The translations under genes and the position numbers were made by a program. The notes beneath the pieces were generated by a model, which saw nothing but the letters and a program-made list of their open reading frames with translations, made no database searches and had not been told where the DNA came from. A stretch of DNA of 64,000 nt from a virus. This document shows, piece after piece, positions 53,008 to 60,081 of the stretch. Position 1 is the stretch's first letter. Each line of letters starts with the position of its first letter. The stretch covers positions 1-64,000 of IMG/VR virus record IMGVR_UViG_3300018875_000062; one strand, written 5' to 3'.

Positions 53008-53238
53008 ATGCCCCACGAAGCGTATTGCGTTAGGTATCGTAACCGTCGCTGGTTTGTTTTCCAAGGTGGCCGGGAAATTGGTGCCTTCCATTTCCGGATC
53101 AGAGCCCTTGAGTTCGCTGTTACCACAGCCTGCCACCCCAATAAGACCGACCTACAGAACGTTTATGTGCTCGATCAGGATGGCTCTTTCTATACAGCCT
53201 GGAACTGCGCCCGAGATCTGATCACTCTCCAAGCCTAG
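53008..53238 (+). CDS. Unknown small protein
   Basis: This 76-residue protein has a good ribosome site (GGAGGAGCCGGA) before ATG 53008. It is rich in aromatic residues (YCVRYRNRRWFVFQGGREIG; QDGSFYTAWNCARDLITL), suggesting a small beta-sandwich. It sits in the rightward accessory strip. No function is known. Confidence 0.6.
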   Translation: MPHEAYCVRYRNRRWFVFQGGREIGAFHFRIRALEFAVTTACHPNKTDLQNVYVLDQDGSFYTAWNCARDLITLQA

Positions 53239-53245
53239 CAGTTAC

Positions 53246-53362
53246 TTACCGCAGCAGCCTCAGCCTCTCGGCAATGTCCTCTTCCACATACTGGTGAGGA
53301 GCGATCTCTACCATGGTCGCTCCATCATCGGAGCGGATGTAGGTCTTGCGGGTTTTGGGCAT
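53246..53362 (-). CDS. Possible 38-residue protein
   Basis: A leftward frame encodes 38 residues (MPKTRKTYIRSDDG at the start, YVEEDIAERLRLLR at the end). A second, truncated copy of its C-terminal motif lies at 52829-52891, which favours a real gene. There is no clear ribosome site. Confidence 0.4.
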   Translation of the reverse strand: MPKTRKTYIRSDDGATMVEIAPHQYVEEDIAERLRLLR

Positions 53363-53392
53363 CTATTTCGGAACTAGTCGGGAAGTACGCAA

Positions 53393-53421
53393 TTGACGCA
53401 CTGTAGCTTATACGCTACAAA
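53393..53421 (+). promoter_or_regulatory. Toxin-antitoxin promoter with palindromic operator
   Basis: TTGACG (53393-53398) and TACAAA (53416-53421) are 17 bp apart. The perfect inverted repeat TGTAGC-N6-GCTACA (53402-53419) fills the spacer. This is where an antitoxin dimer would bind to repress its own operon. The toxin ATG is 27 bp downstream. Confidence 0.65.
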
Positions 53422-53447
53422 CGTACTTAGTTACGACGTAAGCAAAT

Positions 53448-53738
53448 ATGATCGAGATCAGAGAAACAGCCGAGTTCACGAAGTGGATGAAATCCCTTCG
53501 TGACACTGTGGCAAAGGCGAAGATCGCCTCTCGTATTCGCCGCTTAGCCTACGGCAACCCCGGCGATGTTAAGCCTGTAGGTCAAGGCGTTAGCGAGATG
53601 CGGATCGACCACGGGCCCGGATACCGGGTCTATTTCGTGGGTCGCGGCGATACTTTGATCGTGATCCTTTGCGGGGGCGATAAGTCAACCCAACAGGCTG
53701 ATATCGATCGGGCTATTGGGTTGGCGGGAGAGCTTTAG
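53448..53738 (+). CDS. RelE/ParE-superfamily toxin (HigB/Gp49-like)
   Basis: This 96-residue protein has the pattern of the addiction-module killer family: FTKWMKSLRDTVAKAKIASR at the N-terminus, GNPGDVKPVGQGVSEMRIDH in the middle and GYRVYFVGRGDTLIVILCGG near the end. Members are mostly ribosome-dependent mRNA nucleases. It is encoded first, 11 bp before the antitoxin, the HigBA order. It may stabilise the prophage in its host. Confidence 0.85.
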   Translation: MIEIRETAEFTKWMKSLRDTVAKAKIASRIRRLAYGNPGDVKPVGQGVSEMRIDHGPGYRVYFVGRGDTLIVILCGGDKSTQQADIDRAIGLAGEL

Positions 53739-53749
53739 AGGGATAGCTG

Positions 53750-54061
53750 ATGGCCTTAGAAACGCGTCCATTTGATCCAGCAGAATACCTAGACGACAAA
53801 GAAGCCCTGGCTGCCTACCTGACCGAAGCCTTCGAAACCGGAGATCCTGCTTTCATCAGTGACTCTCTCGGGGTGGTTGCGCGCGCCATCGGCATGTCGA
53901 GTATCGCTAGGAACACAGGGCTTTCACGAGAGAGCCTCTATCGAGCGCTAAGCCCGGAAGGGAATCCTGAGTTCAGTACCGTTCTCAAGGTGATGGAAGC
54001 TCTTGGCATGGAGATCAAAGCAGTTCCTGCTCACGAGAAGCACCATCCAGAAGCGGCCTAA
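53750..54061 (+). CDS. HTH antitoxin (HigA-like)
   Basis: This 103-residue protein has an N-terminal segment FDPAEYLDDKEALAAYLTEA and an Xre-like helix-turn-helix (SSIARNTGLSRESLYRALSP), then STVLKVMEALGMEIKAVP. This is the standard partner of Gp49-like toxins. It has a ribosome site (AGAGGGATAGCTG). It should neutralise the toxin and bind the palindrome in front of the operon. Confidence 0.85.
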   Translation: MALETRPFDPAEYLDDKEALAAYLTEAFETGDPAFISDSLGVVARAIGMSSIARNTGLSRESLYRALSPEGNPEFSTVLKVMEALGMEIKAVPAHEKHHPEAA

Positions 54062-54066
54062 CTACT

Positions 54067-54097
54067 AAAAAGCCCCGCGCGATTATCTCGCCGGGGC
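54067..54097 (-). terminator. Terminator of the leftward membrane-protein gene
   Basis: On the minus strand a GC stem (GCCCCG with CGGGGC, extended by GCGA/TCGC) closes a short loop and is followed by TTTTT. It lies about 145 bp beyond the end of the 54242-54808 gene and just after the convergent antitoxin stop. The segment 54098-54241 has no gene. Confidence 0.65.
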
Positions 54098-54241
54098 ACC
54101 TGCCTAAAGCTAACGCACTCCGGGTGAAAGTCACCAAGAGTGCGTCTGTGCTTGTATAACTATATTAAGAGGCCTGCGGTTTCAAGAGTCTAGCAGGGTT
54201 ATCCACGGCGCTCGGAGCCCGCAAATTCACCTCCCGGGAAC

Positions 54242-54808
54242 TCAAAGTAATGAGGCAGCTGTTTGCTCCCGTGCCGCTTTACGAAACAGCAACGCCGATC
54301 CAAGCCATAGGGCGACAAAGCCAGCCGTGAGAACCCAGGTGAAGTGTCCAGCGACCTGAGCAATGACAGCGACCAATATCTGAGCGAGCGCCACCGCTAC
54401 CATCGTAACTGCCATTCCGTACGGCTGGGAACGTGCGATAGCTGCCCCGGCTATGCCAACCGCGAGCACTCCGACATACATCAGGTTGAGGGGGTTATCC
54501 TCCGACCCAATTATCCCGACGGCAAGGTTCATCCACACAAGGACGAACGCTGCCGCTGTCGCTATTCCTACAGCAGCACGATACGCGCTGCTGCCGGTCG
54601 CCCTAGCCGCAAGCTCGTAGAGACCGCATGCGACAGCCAACATAGATCCGAAGACGATGAAATCCGTCTCATCCCAATTTACTTCCGCAGTAACCTGCAT
54701 CGCGATCAGGGGCAGCAGGAGCAGGAACGCCGCGGCACACCAGACCGCTATCCTCCAGCGGCTGCCTCGCCATCCGCTCCCAATATCTGGTTTTCCTGCC
54801 ATAGCCAT
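54242..54808 (-). CDS. Polytopic membrane protein of unknown function
   Basis: This 188-residue protein has five or six membrane helices (WCAAAFLLLLPLIAMQV, FIVFGSMLAVACGLYELAA, VGIATAAAFVLVWMNLAVGI, LMYVGVLAVGIAGAAIA, MAVTMVAVALAQILVAVIA, WVLTAGFVALWLGSALLF). Related proteins are scattered in Proteobacteria without a known role. Its own terminator and the lack of coupling to phage genes suggest an independent cargo (moron) gene expressed in the lysogen. Confidence 0.75.
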   Translation of the reverse strand: MAMAGKPDIGSGWRGSRWRIAVWCAAAFLLLLPLIAMQVTAEVNWDETDFIVFGSMLAVACGLYELAARATGSSAYRAAVGIATAAAFVLVWMNLAVGIIGSEDNPLNLMYVGVLAVGIAGAAIARSQPYGMAVTMVAVALAQILVAVIAQVAGHFTWVLTAGFVALWLGSALLFRKAAREQTAASLL

Positions 54809-54850
54809 GCTCCGTCCATAATCTAGGATCTCACCCGGCTCCCGTCATAT

Positions 54851-55507
54851 TTACTCCGCAGCCTCCAATCGCTGCAACTCCGTCGCCTTCATCTGAACCT
54901 TCGTCCCTCGGCCCATGAAGTCGAGCAGCACTTCCACTCTGCCCTTTGAAAGCATGGAGACGACTTGTGCCTGAAGGTCCGCGAAGGCTCCCACGGTGAG
55001 ACGGACGACCTCTCCCGGTTGGTACTGCGGCCCAAGGTCCGGCAGACGGGTGAAGTCGAACTCTCCAGCCATCTCCCGCTCAAGCAGCCTCGCCAGCGGA
55101 TGGATAGGCGTTTCCTGCCCGTCTCGTGGCTCAGGAGCGGGAATACGAGCTGGGGAGCCGTTGCCGTCGCGGACAAGGCCCTCAACGCCGTCCACACCTC
55201 TCATCCGGTAAAAGTCCTGATCCGGGCGCAGGCCGATGAACAGGTACCGGGGGAAGAGCGGAGACTCGCGGGCTTCCTTCTTCCTGGCGTGGACGACCCA
55301 GCGCTTTGTCTGAGGCAGATACGTCTGATACCCGGCGCGACGGAGGCCGAGCTGCGCCCTCCGCTCGCACTTGGGATTGCAGACGACCACGAACCAGGTG
55401 AAGCCTTCAAAGGTGTCCGGAGGCTCGTGGTTGATGATGCGGCCGATCTTGGCGAAGTGCGCAGGACCGTAGTGGGCAGACAGGACATAGCGGGGGGTGG
55501 TACTCAT
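54851..55507 (-). CDS. Phage NusG paralogue (transcription antiterminator)
   Basis: The protein has 218 residues from ATG 55507, which overlaps the preceding stop (TAATG). The NGN domain is visible: FTWFVVVCNPKCERRAQLGL, then SPLFPRYLFIGLRPDQDFYR and GVDGVEGLVR. A KOW domain follows: QYQPGEVVRLTVGAFADLQA. Specialised NusG paralogues such as RfaH bind RNA polymerase and suppress pausing or termination in selected operons. As the last gene of the leftward early operon, next to the late region, it probably acts as the late antiterminator. Confidence 0.85.
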   Translation of the reverse strand: MSTTPRYVLSAHYGPAHFAKIGRIINHEPPDTFEGFTWFVVVCNPKCERRAQLGLRRAGYQTYLPQTKRWVVHARKKEARESPLFPRYLFIGLRPDQDFYRMRGVDGVEGLVRDGNGSPARIPAPEPRDGQETPIHPLARLLEREMAGEFDFTRLPDLGPQYQPGEVVRLTVGAFADLQAQVVSMLSKGRVEVLLDFMGRGTKVQMKATELQRLEAAE

Positions 55508-55635
55508 TACGCTGCTGCCTTCCATTCCATGCGGGCGGGTTCTGTAGCCTGCTGTTGCATCTGGTCTTCGTAGAGAGCCCGTCTCATGGCTCGCCAGAAG
55601 AGGGCCTGCATGAGGGCTTTCTTGCCGACCTTCAT
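55507..55635 (-). CDS. Small protein coupled to the NusG paralogue
   Basis: This 42-residue protein (MKVGKKALMQALFWRAMRRA at the start) lies between the HTH gene and the NusG paralogue, overlapping both (ATGA and TAATG). A ribosome site AGAGG is present. It is basic and helical. The function is unknown, but the double coupling supports a real gene. Confidence 0.6.
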   Translation of the reverse strand: MKVGKKALMQALFWRAMRRALYEDQMQQQATEPARMEWKAAA

Positions 55636-55805
55636 GACGCCAACCTCTTCAGCGACTTCGTGATCGCGGAACGGTCAACGCCGAAGCGGCGGGCAATCTC
55701 CGCGCGCCTCATGCCCTGATCGAGCAGACGAAGAACCTCACGCTGGTCGAGGATAACCTTGCCGGTGTTGGCGTAGCGCCTCTTTTCGGTCTGCTGGGTG
55801 TTCAT
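55632..55805 (-). CDS. Small helix-turn-helix protein
   Basis: This 57-residue protein consists of a short basic arm and one resolvase/Mga-like helix-turn-helix: QREVLRLLDQGMRRAEIARR, then FGVDRSAITKSLKRLAS. It overlaps both neighbours by ATGA. It is probably a DNA-binding regulator of the early operon or its late switch; the target is unknown. Confidence 0.75.
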   Translation of the reverse strand: MNTQQTEKRRYANTGKVILDQREVLRLLDQGMRRAEIARRFGVDRSAITKSLKRLAS

Positions 55806-56527
55806 GCTGCCTCCCCCTTCTTCATGTCCGTGAGGATCTTGGCGAGGCCTGCGCCGATGGTGATGGGCTGTGATGCCGTGGCCTGGAGGCGCTCAAGGGT
55901 CTGCTCCGGCGTTTCCTTCGGCTTCTTCGCGTCGTCCTTGGCCGCCATCTGGGGGCGGAGCTCTGTCTGCCAGCGAAGGACATCAGCGGCGCGCTTCTGC
56001 ATGTCTGGATCGATCGGCGGCAAAATTTCCGCGTCGAGAACCGCCTCGATCTTCGCCCGCTCGTCCACGAACTTGTTGACCTCTTCCCGGCAGGCGCGGG
56101 CCATCTCGGGGGCTGTCGGGGCAAAGGTGCCCGTGCCGCGTCGGCCCTCCAGGAACTGCCGGCAGACCTCATTCACCGCCCACTCGGGATAGGGTGCCAA
56201 AGCCCGCACATAGAGGCTGATCGCGAGTTTCGCGTTCTCCTCGCCGTCATTGGTTGCCGGGAAAGCGGCCCGCAGAGTGGCTACCGAGCGCACCAGGGCG
56301 GTCTCTGAGGCCGGGGCTAAGGCATGGTCCAAATCTGCCTTGCGAGCCGCCAGCGCCCGCCTTTCGTCATCCGAAGGCGCGGACTCTGCCGGGATAACCT
56401 TCTTCGTCGCGGTCCCAGGCTTCGCTTCCAGGGCGTTCGTAAACCGCGAGGTGAGCACGTCGAGTTGTCGGCTGGGGAGCGTCGGGGCCGAGGATCTCAC
56501 CGTCGAGATTGTCGAAAGGGCGGTCAT
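55802..56527 (-). CDS. Phage early protein, possibly replication-linked
   Basis: The protein has 241 residues from ATG 56527, preceded by GGAG at 9 bp. The middle part (KLAISLYVRALAPYPEWAVN; GTGTFAPTAPEMARACREEV) resembles helicase-loader or replisome-organiser-like proteins of Rhizobiales phages. The C-terminus is charged. Its first 160 bp overlap the end of the DUF1376 gene in another frame, and both readings look protein-like. Confidence 0.6.
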   Translation of the reverse strand: MTALSTISTVRSSAPTLPSRQLDVLTSRFTNALEAKPGTATKKVIPAESAPSDDERRALAARKADLDHALAPASETALVRSVATLRAAFPATNDGEENAKLAISLYVRALAPYPEWAVNEVCRQFLEGRRGTGTFAPTAPEMARACREEVNKFVDERAKIEAVLDAEILPPIDPDMQKRAADVLRWQTELRPQMAAKDDAKKPKETPEQTLERLQATASQPITIGAGLAKILTDMKKGEAA

Positions 56528-57302
56528 GGGGTTCACTCCGGGCGTTGAGTTCTTCGAGGTGGGCTTCGCGGGCGATGTTGAAGAAAGTGGCTTGGGCGGA
56601 CTGTCGGGTTGCGGGACGGCCTGTCGGCGGCCCTTCGGAGGTTTTTCGGTAGGGCGAGCTGCACCACGTCCGCCAAGCGGCCTTCCAGTCGCGGTACTTC
56701 TGGCCCTTAGCGACGTTACGGTTCACGAACCGCTCCCACTCCTCCATGACGAGGCTGCGCGAGATGCCCTTGGACACGGCATAGGCGATGTCCACCTCGT
56801 CGGGCTGAAGGTTCGGATCGATCTCGGTTTCAGGCTTGCGTGCCTTCTTGGGCGCACCCTCTCCTGAACGTAGTGAAGGAGAGTTATTGATAGGGTTAGG
56901 GTTAGGTGCTTTCGTTTTGCTTTCTTCAGAAAAACCATTTGCTTTATTCGCATCGTGATTTTCCAAGGACTTAGGCCTGCCGCCCATGCGTCCGGCAGCG
57001 GCCCTTTTCTCCGAGCGTTCAGCGACCCAACGACGTTCTTTTGTGAGCCGCGACTGCCTCCAGAACCCGTCCTCATCCAAGGACCAGAACGCCATAATGG
57101 TCGGCTTAATGGCCTGCCAACGCTTCGCGCTGAGGCCGATCATGCGAGCGATCTTCGCGTCATCGTTCGGGATGCCGCATCCGGGGGACCGCCAAGCGAT
57201 CATGAGGAGCTGCAAGTAAGCGCCATGTTCCTCGCAGGTCAGGTGCTTGGTGTCGCCAAAGTAGGCATCGGTAAAAAGCGGCAGGCTGGGGAATTGGCTC
57301 AT
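56367..57302 (-). CDS. DUF1376 phage replication protein
   Basis: The protein has 311 residues from ATG 57302 (ribosome site AAGAAGG). The N-terminal 100 residues are DUF1376: FPSLPLFTDAYFGDTKHLTC, LLMIAWRSPGCGIPNDDAKI, RWQAIKPTIMAFW. A polar linker and a helical C-terminal domain (SLVMEEWERFVNRNVAKGQK) follow, the design of phage replication initiators or organisers. The gene overlaps the upstream nuclease gene (ATGA) and the downstream gene by 161 bp. Any replication origin would be expected inside its linker region but no iterons were seen. Confidence 0.75.
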   Translation of the reverse strand: MSQFPSLPLFTDAYFGDTKHLTCEEHGAYLQLLMIAWRSPGCGIPNDDAKIARMIGLSAKRWQAIKPTIMAFWSLDEDGFWRQSRLTKERRWVAERSEKRAAAGRMGGRPKSLENHDANKANGFSEESKTKAPNPNPINNSPSLRSGEGAPKKARKPETEIDPNLQPDEVDIAYAVSKGISRSLVMEEWERFVNRNVAKGQKYRDWKAAWRTWCSSPYRKTSEGPPTGRPATRQSAQATFFNIAREAHLEELNARSEPHDRPFDNLDGEILGPDAPQPTTRRAHLAVYERPGSEAWDRDEEGYPGRVRAFG

Positions 57303-57808
57303 GACTGCACCTTCTTGGCCCATGCAATGACCTGATCGACGCAGCCAAGCGGATCGCGCCAGAGTTCCGACCCGGTGAACCGGAAGATCTCAACCCCTGC
57401 CAGTTGGGCCTCACGGTCACGAGAGCGGTCCCTCGCGGCTTGTCCCTGTGTACGCTCATGGAAGTTGTGCCCGTCGCATTCCACGATGAGCGACTTCCAT
57501 CCTTGTTCGCGGCTATATGCGTGGATGACGAAATCCGCACGCCAGCTAAGAAAATTGCTCTGCGGCTCGATGAGCAGATAACGGCGGAAGAATGGCTCCG
57601 TCGTCAGCAGCTCGCGGCGCTCATCGGTCAGAGGAACCACGTCCCGGATATCGTGGACGCCGGTTCTGATGGAGAACACCAGAGCGAACCAAAACAACTG
57701 CTCGATCTTGGACTCGCAGATGTTCTCCTCCTTGAGCCAAGACATGTCTTCGCGGAATCGATCACAGATCTGCTCCGCCAAAAGATCGAATCCGAAGAGT
57801 TTGCTCAT
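57299..57808 (-). CDS. Phage restriction-fold nuclease (DUF559-like)
   Basis: The protein has 169 residues from ATG 57808 (ribosome site AAGG). The core reads SWRADFVIHAY, then SLIVECDGHNFHERTQ, the D...ExD arrangement of Vsr/DUF559 PD-(D/E)xK enzymes; the end FRFTGSELWRDP also matches DUF559. The N-terminal half has two helical segments (LFGFDLLAEQICDRFREDMS). The role in the phage cycle, such as host DNA cutting or exclusion, is unknown. Confidence 0.7.
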   Translation of the reverse strand: MSKLFGFDLLAEQICDRFREDMSWLKEENICESKIEQLFWFALVFSIRTGVHDIRDVVPLTDERRELLTTEPFFRRYLLIEPQSNFLSWRADFVIHAYSREQGWKSLIVECDGHNFHERTQGQAARDRSRDREAQLAGVEIFRFTGSELWRDPLGCVDQVIAWAKKVQS

Positions 57809-58011
57809 GCGACCTTGCCTTCTGTTTCGGTCTCCATCCGATGCGAGAAGCACCGCCAGCAGCCGGGGATGTTGCGGAGGTAGCTGACGCCATAGCCAAA
57901 CGACGCGCGGGCTCCGCAGAGCTCGCAGACGTGCTCACCGATGATCTCGCGAGCGGGCTTGGCTTCCGGCTTGGGCATGCTGGGGAAGTTGAACTGGAGG
58001 GCTTTGCTCAT
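57805..58011 (-). CDS. Small zinc-ribbon protein
   Basis: This 68-residue protein has two CxxC knuckles, HVCELCGARASFGYG and GCWRCFSHRM, which form a zinc ribbon. It overlaps both neighbours (ATGA). It is likely a DNA- or protein-binding early phage protein. Confidence 0.65.
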   Translation of the reverse strand: MSKALQFNFPSMPKPEAKPAREIIGEHVCELCGARASFGYGVSYLRNIPGCWRCFSHRMETETEGKVA

Positions 58012-58274
58012 TCGGCGCCCCCACCATCTGGAAGCGACGTCTCAAAGCCGCGATGCGCCCTGCCGTGGATAGGCTTGATGCCCAACTTGCCGAGGCGCCA
58101 CAGCACAGTGCGGTACGGCATCTCGGGGAAAAGGGCCTGCCACACGTCGCGCGACGTGCCGCCGTCGCGGATGATCTTGCGAGCGCGGCTGATGTCGTTT
58201 GATGACCACTCGGTAGGCTTGCGGTGGCGGGCCGCAGCTGCCAGTTTTACGCCCTTGTCGTGCCAATACGCCAT
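58008..58274 (-). CDS. Small DNA-binding-like phage protein
   Basis: The protein has 88 residues from ATG 58274 (GGAGGTGCGGTG before it). It has an HTH-like pair of helices (DISRARKIIRDGGTSRDVWQ; YRTVLWRLGKLGIKP). It overlaps the zinc-ribbon gene. The target is unknown. Confidence 0.6.
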   Translation of the reverse strand: MAYWHDKGVKLAAAARHRKPTEWSSNDISRARKIIRDGGTSRDVWQALFPEMPYRTVLWRLGKLGIKPIHGRAHRGFETSLPDGGGAE

Positions 58275-58711
58275 CACCGCACCTCCGTGAACTTCACGCG
58301 GAGGCAGCCCCATCCGTTCAGGGTCTCGACGGCATCCTTGAAGGTGTCCACGACAGCATGAGGGATGCCGTTCTTGTGGCAGAAGGCGGCGAAGGCCTCC
58401 TGATTGTCGTTCAAGCTCTCGCCTACCCGCTTGAGCTCCAGGGCGTGGAAGAGTCCCTGCGGGGATACGATCTGGAAATCAGGCCAGCCCGCCTTCAGTC
58501 CCATCCTCTTGAGTTTGGCGCCCGTCTTGTCGTCACGCAGCTCGCCGGCCGGGAAGTGCGTGTAGCGCCAATCCGGATGGCAGAAGTCCTTGAGCAGCTT
58601 TGCGACGGAAAACTGCAGCTTCAGTTCCTTCGGGCTGGGCAGCTGTTCACGCGTGATCACCTGACCAGTGAACAGCGGAAGACGAGGGCGGGGTTTGCGG
58701 GCGGCGCGCAT
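58274..58711 (-). CDS. VRR-NUC-type nuclease
   Basis: This 145-residue protein carries the VRR-NUC core: KAGWPDFQIVSPQGLFHALE, with PD and ExK (ELKR) ligands, then NDNQEAFAAFCHKNGIPHAV. VRR-NUC domains are PD-(D/E)xK junction or structure-specific nucleases common in phage replication modules. It shares a TGATG junction with the gene downstream. Confidence 0.8.
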   Translation of the reverse strand: MRAARKPRPRLPLFTGQVITREQLPSPKELKLQFSVAKLLKDFCHPDWRYTHFPAGELRDDKTGAKLKRMGLKAGWPDFQIVSPQGLFHALELKRVGESLNDNQEAFAAFCHKNGIPHAVVDTFKDAVETLNGWGCLRVKFTEVR

Positions 58712-58713
58712 GA

Positions 58714-58989
58714 TCAGCCCTCACGCGTATGCGTATGCGCGTGAGGCGCGTTCTGATAGGCGTCGAGGTACAGATCGAACAGCGACGACCGCTCGGCCTG
58801 CTTCTCAGGGTCTTTTGCCTGCTTGCGGAGATGCGTGACCAGATCGCCCAAGGCAGTCTTGTCCAGGCCATTGCTCTTGGCCTCGGCATAGATGTCCTTG
58901 ATGTCGGCTTTCAGGGCGTCCTCTTCGCCCTTGATGCGGAGGATGCGGTCGACGTAGGAACGGATGAGATCAGGGGCCATGTCGCTCAT
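58714..58989 (-). CDS. Phage GapR (DUF2312) homologue
   Basis: This 91-residue protein matches the GapR family: IRSYVDRILRIKGEEDALKA, DIKDIYAEAKSNGLDKTALG, then TLHLRK-like THLRKQAKDP. Chromosomal GapR binds overtwisted AT-rich DNA and aids replication in Alphaproteobacteria. A phage copy may help its own replication or interfere with host GapR. The tail rich in His (PHAHTHTREG) is unusual. Confidence 0.85.
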   Translation of the reverse strand: MSDMAPDLIRSYVDRILRIKGEEDALKADIKDIYAEAKSNGLDKTALGDLVTHLRKQAKDPEKQAERSSLFDLYLDAYQNAPHAHTHTREG

Positions 58990-59288
58990 GCTGCAGCCTT
59001 TCCGGTCTTGAGGGTGCGATAGACGGCTGAATGGGCGCAGCCGAGACGCGCAGCGATCTGGCGATAGTTGAGGCCCTGGTCCTGAAGCGCCTTGCAGACG
59101 TTGAAGGCGATCTTCTTTCGAGGCCCGCGCTTAAGAGGGCCGAAGGGAAGCTGAATGCCCTTGATGCGCTCGTGGACAGCTCCCCTGCCCTTCACCTTCG
59201 CGAGCGCTTGGATCTCGCTGATGCTGTGGCCCTTGGCGCGAAGTGCCTTGATGGTGGTAATGGTGTCTTCAGGAAGGCGGCGGCTCAT
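58986..59288 (-). CDS. Protein with two helix-turn-helix segments
   Basis: This 100-residue protein has two HTH-like parts: IKALRAKGHSISEIQALAKV and CKALQDQGLNYRQIAARLGC with HSAVYRTLKTG. Both resemble resolvase-type HTH. It overlaps both neighbours by 4 bp. It is an early DNA-binding regulator or terminase-like adaptor; the function is unknown. Confidence 0.65.
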   Translation of the reverse strand: MSRRLPEDTITTIKALRAKGHSISEIQALAKVKGRGAVHERIKGIQLPFGPLKRGPRKKIAFNVCKALQDQGLNYRQIAARLGCAHSAVYRTLKTGKAAA

Positions 59289-59788
59289 GCGGCACCTCCA
59301 TTCCGGCGCATTGGCACCGGAGCGCTGAGGTCGCGCTTGGCATCCCGCCTGAACTCGGCAATCTCGATCTGCAGCTGCGCGGCAAGTGACTCCAGCTGCA
59401 CCAGCTCCACGGCATCGATGCCGTCCCGACGAGCCTCCTGCAGCTTCACCATCAGAGCGCAGGCAGCGCGGGTCAGATCGGTGGCATGCTCGTCGTAATC
59501 CGCCTCCTGTTTGAGGGAGCGATCACGCGGAACGAGGTCGCAATCGTGCAGGTCTGCCAGGATGCGAGTGACGATGGGCGCGTTAGCCTTGGCTTCCAGA
59601 TCGGCAATGACATCGACTGGAGCGTTGGTCGTTTCGTGCGGGCTGCCATAGCGGGACAGACGGGCCGGATCCACGCGGGTGACTTCAGCGGCCGCCTTCG
59701 GACCGCCGACCTCCGGATGCTTGATCAGCTCGTCTTGTGCCTTCTTCAGGCGGTCGTAATCGATGCGGGCGAGATAACGAGAGTTCAT
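59285..59788 (-). CDS. CII-like phage regulatory protein (Phage_CP76 type)
   Basis: This 167-residue protein starts with DRLKKAQDELIKHPEVGGPK and VDPARLSRYGSPHE, an HTH-like region, then VDVIADLEAKANAPIVTRIL, as in the CP76/CII-like family of Alphaproteobacterial phages. The C-terminal helix (LESLAAQLQIEIAEFRRDAK) probably oligomerises. It is third in the leftward early operon, where CII-type regulators belong. Confidence 0.65.
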   Translation of the reverse strand: MNSRYLARIDYDRLKKAQDELIKHPEVGGPKAAAEVTRVDPARLSRYGSPHETTNAPVDVIADLEAKANAPIVTRILADLHDCDLVPRDRSLKQEADYDEHATDLTRAACALMVKLQEARRDGIDAVELVQLESLAAQLQIEIAEFRRDAKRDLSAPVPMRRNGGAA

Positions 59789-60081
59789 GCCACGTTCTCA
59801 GGAATATTTGCGATGACGATGGACAGGAGGGGTGCGAAAACAGCAGCCGTAGCGAGGGGGCTCGAACGATGGGCGACGGTAAAGACAGCAAGGCGAAGGG
59901 AGCCAGCGACAGACAGGTGCGCGCTCACATTCGCCGCGTGCTGAAGCAGCTGCTGCCGAAGGGTGGTGAGAAGAAGAAAGGCGCGGGCGACCAGAGGGAA
60001 CGGTTGCACGAGGTCGCCCGCGCAGGTGCCATCAGCCAGGGAGGAAGAGCTGATGGAGGCAAGGAGAATGAGGGGCATCAT
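59785..60081 (-). CDS. Small early protein of unknown function
   Basis: This 98-residue protein overlaps the Cro-like gene and the CII-like gene by ATGA on both sides. It is rich in Ala, Leu and Ser with an apolar start (MMPLILLASISSSS) that could be a signal sequence or a membrane segment. The coupling is the main support. Confidence 0.5.
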   Translation of the reverse strand: MMPLILLASISSSSLADGTCAGDLVQPFPLVARAFLLLTTLRQQLLQHAANVSAHLSVAGSLRLAVFTVAHRSSPLATAAVFAPLLSIVIANIPENVA

